Source: Halichoerus grypus (lineage: Eukaryota > Chordata > Mammalia > Carnivora > Phocidae). From it: a DNA stretch of 64,000 bases. Each line of letters opens with the position of its first letter. The first letter of the stretch is position 1. Position numbers and translations under genes: made by a program. This document shows, in pieces, positions 49,301 through 58,300 of the stretch. The notes beneath the pieces were generated by a model. The model did no database searches. It was not told where the DNA came from and saw only the letters and a program-made list of their open reading frames with translations. The DNA is taken from contig NC_135712.1 in the NCBI RefSeq assembly GCF_964656455.1, positions 67,089,239 through 67,153,238 on the forward strand. The letters are read 5' to 3'.

Positions 49301-52300
49301 GCTTGTAGCCAGCCCTCCTGTTGGCTCCCCTCCTGCCTCACTTTTCGAGTGTCAATAATCTGTAATGTCTCTCCTCCCTCTCACTTTCTGGGAGGGGTTG
49401 CCTCCCGCCTGCCTTTCCCAGCCTCAGACCTCCACCTTCAGGCAGCCAATGTGTCCCTCTCTTTTTGCCTTTCCTTCTGCAAGTGGGAGTGGGACTTGGG
49501 CTCTTTCTTGCTGAGCTTCTCGCTGTCCTCATCTGTCCTTAGGACATGCCTGGAAGGCTGAGTAGATTTTAAGAAGTTGTCTTCCATCTGGGCAGAATGG
49601 GGTGTGCAGGACCGAGAGCAGAGATTGTGTGACCTACCCGAGGCCTTAGAGCAATGTATGACAGAGCCCTCCCTGCAGCCTGGGCTGGTGCTCTTTCTGT
49701 CACAGACGTCATTCAGAGAGGAGGAGCTTTCTCAGCAGCAGTGAAAGCCTGGCCACAGAAGTCAAGGTCCTTGATCGGCTACTGGGTGGACTTTAGTACA
49801 TCCAGACTAAATACTTTGCCCCAGAAATGCTCCCATCTTTTCCCCAGACCTCTGGGGTCAGGACTCCTACCCCCTGGGCTGCTAAGGACCCCCCTCACAG
49901 AACCACTGTTTGCTGGGTGGTATCTGGGGCCCAGGATACAAGGGAAGGAGGCATGGTCCCTGCTTGGCCTCAAGGGCCTCATAGTCTACTCTGGCAAGAA
50001 GCAGCTCGAGACAGCCCATTCAGGGCCACTCCACTGAGCGACTCAGCTTCTGTCAAAGGGCCTGGCACCTAGAGTTTTCCTTTTCCTCTACTGCATGTTC
50101 CTGTCCCTGAACTCTGCTCCAGATTCCCAAGACATGCTCATCAGGGAGGTGGATCTTTCCAAAAACAAGTCTTTTAAAATTTTTCAATTATAAAAATAAC
50201 ATATATATTTATTTATAATATATATGGTATATATCTCTTTATGCTTATTTATATATAAAGAACCTAATACTACAGGAAGGTCGTACCCCTGATAAAGGTA
50301 GGTATAAAGTAAAAGCAAAAGCCAACCCCCATTGCCTTCCCCAATCTCTACTCCCTCCCACCTCCTGCCTCCCCACCCCACTTCCCACCTCCCCACCATG
50401 TCCCTTAACTTCCCAGCACTACCCCCCCCCGGCCCCCACCTCCCCCCACCTCCAGCTTCCCCAGTTTCTACATAGATCTTCCTCCAGCTGTTTCATTGTT
50501 CTTTCCTGTTCCAAGCCCCCGCTTCACTCTCAGTGGTCTGGTTCCAGTGACTGCCCTTCTTAGGCCGGCTTGCTGAGTCTGTAGCATTGGGATTTTCTGT
50601 CCTGTCCTCGGTTTTTGTTTCTGACTCCCCTCTCTGGGAAGCTTCTTTGGTTTCCTGCTGCACAAAGGTGGTGCCTTTTTAAAGAGCCCAAATTAAAAAA
50701 TCATGCCTCTTTTGGCCCACCTGACACCCCTTGGAAACATCTTCATGCCCTTTCTAAAACAATCTCCCCTCCAGTTATTCATCTGCCTTGCTCTTTCTTT
50801 TGGATCATGATAAAATTAGATGTACAGAAGGTGATTAATCTGAGACCTAGATACTTTAAATTGATGGTAATAGGAATTTGCACTAGGCTGACAGTTGCCT
50901 TTATACTTTCAGTAAGCAGAGAGCTTAAAAGGAAAAATTAATAGTGATACCAGATTTGGGGGGAGGGGATAACTTATTTCCAGCCAGCCTAATGCTGTTA
51001 GTGGACATCCAAGTGCCACTCAGGAGGGACCTCTAGGTGCCGCAGGGGTGGTGCTCTGACAAGCCTTGTCAGCCAGCACATTGTGCCCTCTAAATGTTTT
51101 GGAATATATAAACCATCATTCCTATAGAGTGTATAACATTTTCATGAATTTGAGCTATTCTTCCCTCTGCTGGGTCAAATTAGTAAAGTGTTTTTATAAT
51201 TGCCATTGAAGCAGTTAAAAAAAGTCATCTTAGTATCTGCCCCAAGTGAGGCTGTGCTAGGCCCTCTGTGGCATTTCTGTTCTGATAGGACCTGTGACCA
51301 GCCCAGCTGTCTTCTCTGCACCTGCAGGGGGTGTGGGGAGAATCCCTTGACTGCCCCTCCCCATCGCTGTCCACACTGTTCCGGGGCCAGCTGGCTACTT
51401 GGCCAGCCGCCCATCTCAGGAACTGGCTCAAGTGCTCAATTCACATTAAAGTTGTAGCCTAGCCTTAATTTGGTTTCACACAACTCTTTGAAATGCCAGT
51501 CATTATTATCTTATTTTAAAAAGAGAGAAAGCAGATGAGCAAAGCCATTTCTGGTCCCCACGTAGGCTGGCCCGACTGTTGGCCAGCTCTCCCCGTGGGG
51601 CATTTGGCCTCTCCCACCTGTGTTTTGATCAGAATTAATTACCAGTGTCAGGAAATTCCTCCCTCAAAGCAATTCTGTTCTCCTGGCAGTTGTGTTCAGC
51701 GTCTGGGGAATGGTTGGAAGAAGGGGGTTTGGGTTTGGATCAGCTAATGCTGAGGGAGGGGCCGAGAAAGGGGGTCTGTCACATCAGGTGACAGTAGCAC
51801 CACTGTGACACGCAGGGCCTCTGGAGTTAGGGGTCCTCGTCCGCTGGGATAGGTCTGTTCCCTCAGTCAGGAACCCAGGCCCTGAGAAGCGTCGGGGACT
51901 CGCTGTAGCTGATCCTCCTCTCAGCCTGACCTTGGACCTCCCGTCCCTGAATCCAAGGATCAGGTTGATTGTAGAGCCCGAGGGTGGAAGGATAGCATGA
52001 GGACCAGAAGCTGGGTTTGGCCGCTTGGTCCGGGGTGGGGATTTGCTGGGAATGAAGAATTTAGCAGCAGGACACGAGCAGTAGGGGCTCAGGTGGCATG
52101 GTTCCTCCTCCCTCCACCTTTCCCAGTCCCATTCTCTCAGGCCTGAAATGGACAGTGGGTACCGCTGTCCCTAGGGAAGGAGAAGGGGACTCTGTAACCT
52201 GCTCAGAGAATCCTGAGCACACATCCTCCTTTTCCAAGCCCAAAGGTCCCCTCTCTACCCTAGCTCCAAGGGCAGCCCTCTGTGGAAGGAGTTTGCAGAA

Positions 52301-55300
52301 CAAGACCACAGCAACCATCTCCTCCACCCCCAGCCTCTTCGGCCGGGTGTATGATGGGAGGATGTGGGGTGGGAGATCCCGGGCAAGAGCAGACCTGACA
52401 TTTGCACAGGAACCTCTACAAAGTCCTTGTGCTGACAGCAGACACATGGGGCAGTGTTTGAGTGGCAGGGTTGACACGTGGACCCTGACAGTCTGGCGTG
52501 CAAGGGGTGGAGTCAGATGAACCCCCACAGTCTGTTGGGTGGAGGGAAGCTCCTGGAAAGGCTTCTCTGTCAGTGCCAGGGAGGGCCCCTGGCTCTGCAG
52601 CCTCCCCTGCATGAGCAACATTCGGTCCTTCCCCTCCCCTGCAGGGTGCCCGCACTGTAAGAAGGTCATCCCACACTTTACCGCCACCGCCGACATCTTC
52701 AAAGATGACCGAAAGGTAAGGATACCCTTCTTCATCTCTGTCCTGCCTCTGACTTTGCTCTGCCCCACAGCTCTCTACCTCCCTCCCTTCCATTCAGGTC
52801 CCCTTCCTGAATAGACTCTGCTGAGATCAGGGAATTCCTGGGAACCAGGACATTCTTTTCATAAGGCAGGACAGGGCAGGCTGAATTTCTGCTGTAAAAT
52901 CAGTTAAAAGGGATACACTGCACTGTTACAGCCCTTTCTGGGAAGAGGGGGTTGGTAAAGGGGTTATCTATTTATTTTTAGCGCTTGAATCTTTTTGCAG
53001 TAGGATTTGTAGTCATGCATTACTTATATAATTGAAAATACAAATAAAGAATGTCCAACAAAAGTCAACCGGAGGCAGCCAAGGTGGAGGAGAACAAGGC
53101 TGTCTTGCAGAGCCTCATCCCACCGAAATAAAAGGCTCCTGCTGATGAAGCATAAAGTTAACAAGCTAGAACTACAGATTGGATTAAAGTGTGGGGAGAG
53201 GGCACCCCCAGGCACCTCCCTAGGCAGCTCCACCAGCCAGGGCAGTGCAGGCTGCTACCAGGTGAGGGCAGTGTGTGACTCCGGGGCCGAGGCGTGGTGT
53301 GGCAAGGGCAGACCCTGGAGCTCAGGCCCGGTGCGGCTTGAATGCTGCTGAGCTGGGTGGCTTGGAGAAGTCCTATCGACTCTCCAGGCCTTGAGTTCTC
53401 TTCTCGCCAAGGTTGGGGTCCTGCTCTAGATGATCATGAAGACTCTTCCCAGCCTGGGACTCTGTTGTAGGAATGTGTCCCCCAACAGGCCTCAGAAGCA
53501 TGCTCATACACACCCAGGCCCAAAGTTGCATGCATGTGCACTGGGTGAGATGCTTAGGTGCAGCTGGGGCAGGCTGGACCCACACGCCAGGAGGCGCTGG
53601 ACTTGGCCCTGGGGGGTTGGCGGTGATGGCACGTGAGCGCTGTACAGGGACAGCAGGTCAGAGGGAGCCGGGCTGGAGCACCGGCACATGTCTGGGGAGG
53701 GGGATAAACTCGGGACTCAGACCCCAGGACCCTTCCCTGGACTCAGGATGTCCCGTTGTCACCCACAAGGTCTGGCTGTGCCCTTGAGGCTCCCTTCACC
53801 CCACCAGGAGGGAGTAGAAGGACCAGAAACCTTTTCTCCTTTGCCTGCCCCTTGACCTGTATGGAGAGGGGCATGGCAAGAAGGGGCTTCCTGTCTTCCA
53901 GCTCCCTCCCCACCCACTGCCCTCTGCCACCCAGGGCCAGTGCACATGCAGGAGTTCTGGGGAGGTTCGGCCAGTCCCCTAGGACTCCCTCACAGTCTGG
54001 GTGTTGCTTGGCGTGGGGAAGCCTTTGCTCCCTGTAGCCAGCACGGGACTGGCAGGCATTCCACATTGACTCCCATCGCCCCACCCCATGAGACGGGAGA
54101 GTGGCTGGGGTGTGGGGTCTCCCCGTCCCCTGGCTGCTCAGGTCTGTGTGGCTCCAGGGTCTGTGAAGGGATCACCTCAGTCCAAGCGGGGCCAGGCTGG
54201 CTGTGCCCACAGTGAGCAGCCAAGGGCCGGTCCTCCTCTTCCTCTCTACCATCTGCTGATGCACAGGGATGCCATTTCCACAGGGACCCCACTAAGACAC
54301 TGATAAGCCTTTGCTTAATTGTCTCAACTTGGGCCAGTAACGTTGCTGGCCTTTTCCTGCGCTCATTCCCTCTGTCTGTTATGTCCTCTCTCCTCTCCTT
54401 CCAGCTCCCTGTGTTCCAAGCCAGAGATCACCCTCACTCATTTCCAGGAGCACATTAAATCTCTCTGCCCCTCTCTGCCAGGCATTTGGCAGGCCTGGGT
54501 TTCCTGGACGTGGCTCTCAGTAACACCAGGGAAGCATTTGCTCTCGGCCTGGGGGACTAAAGTTACTGGTGTCACGATTGCTGGGTGCCATCCTAGAACT
54601 GTCACATCAGAGGTCCAGGGATGGTTCTGGGAATCTAATTTTTTTTCTTTTTTCTTTTTTTTAACAGAGGAAGAGAGGGGCGCCTGGGTGGCTCAGTTGG
54701 TTAGGCGACTGCCTTCGGCTCAGGTCATGATCCCGGGGTCCTGGGATCGAGCCCCGCATCGGGCTCTCTGCTCAGCCGGAAGCCTGCTTCTTCCTCTCCC
54801 ACTCCCCCTGCTTGTGTTCCCTCTCATGCTGTCTCTCTCTCTCTCCCTGTCAATTAAATAAATAAATAAAATCTTTAAAAAAAAAAAAGAGAGAGGAAGA
54901 GAGAGCAGGGGAGGGGCAGAAGGAGAGAGAGAATCCTAAGCAGGCTCCATGCTCAGTGCAGAACCTGACGTGGGGCTCGATCTCACGACCCTGAGATCAT
55001 GACCTGAGCCAAAATCAAGAGTTGGATGCTTAACCGACTGAGCCACCCAGGCACCCCAGGAATTTGTAATTTTTAAGAGCTGCCTCTCGTACTAACCACT
55101 GGCTGATGTTTGGGGACTGGTGGCCCATCCCTCTCCTACTCATGAGGGATCAAGGCCCAGAGAGGAGCTATGTCCCTTGCCCAGGGACACGCAGCTGTGG
55201 GTCATGGACAGCCAGAACAGTCTCTTGACTCCCAGTTTTTCTGGATACCCTGTGCTGCCACCTCTTAGCTAGAATTGTATTCCCCGCCCCCGCCCGAAGC

Positions 55301-58300
55301 CAGTCTCTGTTCCTTCCCCAATCAATATGCAGTTGGTTGTTCACTTCCATTTTCATAGCCAAAGTCAATATTAGCTCCTGCAGAGATTTATTTTACTGAA
55401 TCAATAAAGCCGCATGAGGCAGCTCATATTTTAGCTGGGGAGCCTCCACCCCCTCCCAGGGGTGGAACTTGAGCAGTTGACACACTGGCTGGAGAGAGGG
55501 CTGCATGCTGCTCGTGTTAGAACCGATGGCGGTAGGGAAGGGGCCACGGAGGACATGGGCCTGAGGTGGAAGGCTGGCGGGTGCAGGCAGGGGTCAGGGT
55601 ACCACTGGGCCAGCAAGGTGGGGCTCATCTCTCACTGCACATCCAGGTGTCCCCAGCCTGGGAGTCAGGCTGGCCGGCAAGGTGTGAAGGTCATCCCAGG
55701 ACAGGCGCCCTGAGGCAGAGGGAGCTGCTGTAACTTTGGCCGTGGTGTGTGTACTCCCTTGCGTTGACGAGGCTGTCTGTCCATCAGAAAGGAAAGCTCC
55801 CTGAGGGTAGGGACCTCATTTGTCCTTGAATTTCCTCCAGTCTTGACGCCTGAAGCCTCTGTAAATGCTGACTGAATGAAGAAACAACAGCATTTGATAT
55901 CTTTCGAAAACTCCGCTCCCACTGGTGCTTGAGAGCATTATGTCACGTTGTCCTCGTAGTAGCGTAACCAGCTCGGTATTAGCAATCTCCCATTTTACAG
56001 AAGAGATTGAATCTTCGAGAGGTTAAAAGTCTCTTCCAAAGTCGTCCAGCTGGGAAGGGGCTGCTCAGAACCAGATAAACAGGCATTGTCAGAGGTCTCC
56101 CAGAAGCAAACTCAGGTTCCGGGACTCGTGTGTAGGGGGTTTATTTGGGAAGCGGCCTCAGGGATAGAGGAAGGGGGAGCAGTCAGGAAAGGAGCCAGAG
56201 CAGGTGTATTAATGAGCAGATTGGTGCATGCGTAATTAGGTTCAGTCCCTAGAGACCTCACCACGGACAGAATCGCCTCAGCCAAAGGTCCAGGAAGCCA
56301 AGGGACATGTCCTCAGCCCTGTCCGTCACTGGCCTCCCTGGGGGCTCCCTGCAGCCGAGAACTGTGGGTGCCAGTGGCAAGTGTTTGGCCAAGGGGTCAT
56401 GGCAGGGTACCAACCACCGTGGAGCAAATCTAGAAGTGATAGTGCGCACTCAGTGCTGTAGTCAGTCAGTGTAAATCTGGAGTGGGTGTGGGGGGCAGGC
56501 ATTTAGACAGGAGAAATGGGGATAGGTGAGAAGAGGTTTATTTGCTGTCTTCTTTCCAGAGTCTAAGCCGCTTCCTTCAGAAAGAGCCGCACTCAACTCC
56601 TCTGCTCCCATAGAAATGGAGTGTGGAGGAGTCTTTGCAGCCAGAAGTAGCCCTCGGTGTGTATGTGGCTGGCAGCTGGTTTAGGGGATTCAAAATAAGT
56701 ACACATTTTTAGTTTAGTCAGTTTATAAAACTGTACAGTGTATTTCCCGCGGCTCCGGGGCATGTAGACAAATTAAATTCATAATTTAAAGCAGAAGCAG
56801 GGAGAGCAGCAGCCTGGAGCAACCCTCATCAAACACTTCCTCGGCGTAGCAGAGGCGCCTTGGCCCCTCACCGAGGGCAGGACGCAGACAGCTGCCCGGT
56901 GGGCGCCGTCTCCCCTGGGCTGAGCCCCAAGAGCCGGAACGCTGAGGACAGCCAGAGGAGCACCTGCCTCGTGTTTCTGAATAATTCAGAAGGCGTTTTC
57001 GAGGGTGAGCTGGGGTTCTCAGAACCTTCAGGGGCCCGCCTGCTGGCTGGGTGGGCCAGGCTCCATGCGGACACCAGCAGACGGCACGTTGAACCCGCCG
57101 GAAGGAGACGGCTGCCCCTCCACTCCAGCCACATGTTGCCTGTGGGAATGCAGGGCAAATGCCATCAAATCTGGCTTTTAAACAGAAGCCAGAGAGCCAC
57201 ACTGCTATATAAAATCTTTGGGCTCTTTTTCGAAGTTGGCAGCTAATTCAGGTTTATTTTATTTTATTTTTTTAAATTCTATGTGGGCCAAATAGAACAG
57301 GACTGAGAGCCAGATATGGAATGTGTGCAGCGAGTTTGCAAACTCTGCTCTAAGAAGTCTCATCGTGCAGACATTCTGTAGCTGAAGTGGGAGGGAAGCG
57401 TGAGGGCCGGGCAGGGGCAAGCGTGGCCCGCTGGTGACCAGAGGGCAGGCTGCGCCTCACTCTTCACTGTCAGGCCTGCTGCCGGCACAGCAGTGGCCCC
57501 TCTCACCTGGGCACAGGGGCAGTGAGCCGCGAACGTGACTGTCGGTGGCCTGCAGGGCTCTTCTACTTGGAAAGGGGGCGTCCCTCCCCATGTGAATAAC
57601 CCGTAGCCGTAGAACCATGTGAATTGTGGCTACTTAATGATTTGAAATTTCAGGCATGGTGATCATTCAGTCGGAATGCCTCATGGGCCCTGGTTCTCAT
57701 TCCTCTCTCTGGTGCTCGTGTGGGCTGCTCCTCCTGGGCTGGTGCTCCCTGCTCGGGCCTTCATGCACCTGCTGCCTCGTCCTGACGCAGGTTGTAGATC
57801 GAATACCGTCTCCTCGGAAAGGCCTCCTTGGCCATAAAGCAGCCCCTCTGGCTATCGTGTTCTTGAATCACCCTCTTTTAATTTCTTCAGAGCATTCACC
57901 GGGCTCTAAACAATCTCACTTGTTATGTGTCTACTAACTGCCTTCCTGCAGTAAGAACGGCAGTCACTTAATGGCTGGACTTCTTCAAGGTCACCAGTGT
58001 ACTCCTAACGTAGCAGCCCTTGGGTAGATGCTTCCTCTTATCAGAATCTGCCCTCCCCTCTTCTGTAATGCTTGTGTTTGGTGCATTGCCGTAAAGCGAC
58101 CTTCTCCCCTCCTTCCCTGCTTTGTGACCCTCAACAGAAAGAAGGTTCCCCAGGTCTGCTTTATACCCTCTTATTTTAAAAGAACAATAAATAGTAAGGG
58201 AAAACTACCAGCGTGTGGAATTTGGTAGACGGGCAGGAAGAGGCCAGTGGCCAATTTGGGAACTTCCTTCTGCCCGAAAACTCTGTTTGCTTTCCTCATG

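Larger units (their letters stand above)
48528..52644 (+). other. PDIA5: PDIA5 intron between W11 and W12
   Basis: About 4.1 kb, mostly without recognised repeats. An AT-rich stretch lies at about 50195-50265, followed by a pyrimidine/C-rich tract (50326-50470). I see no exon. Acceptor is cccctgcag. Confidence 0.85.

Noticed and set aside
52061..52768. Minus-strand open frame of 235 codons
   Set aside because: Overlaps PDIA5 exon W12 in antisense; no known protein features.
22707..54888. Functional tRNA genes in the SINE heads
   Set aside because: The tRNA-like parts are diverged SINE heads followed by a SINE body, CT tract and A-tail, so they are not tRNA genes.
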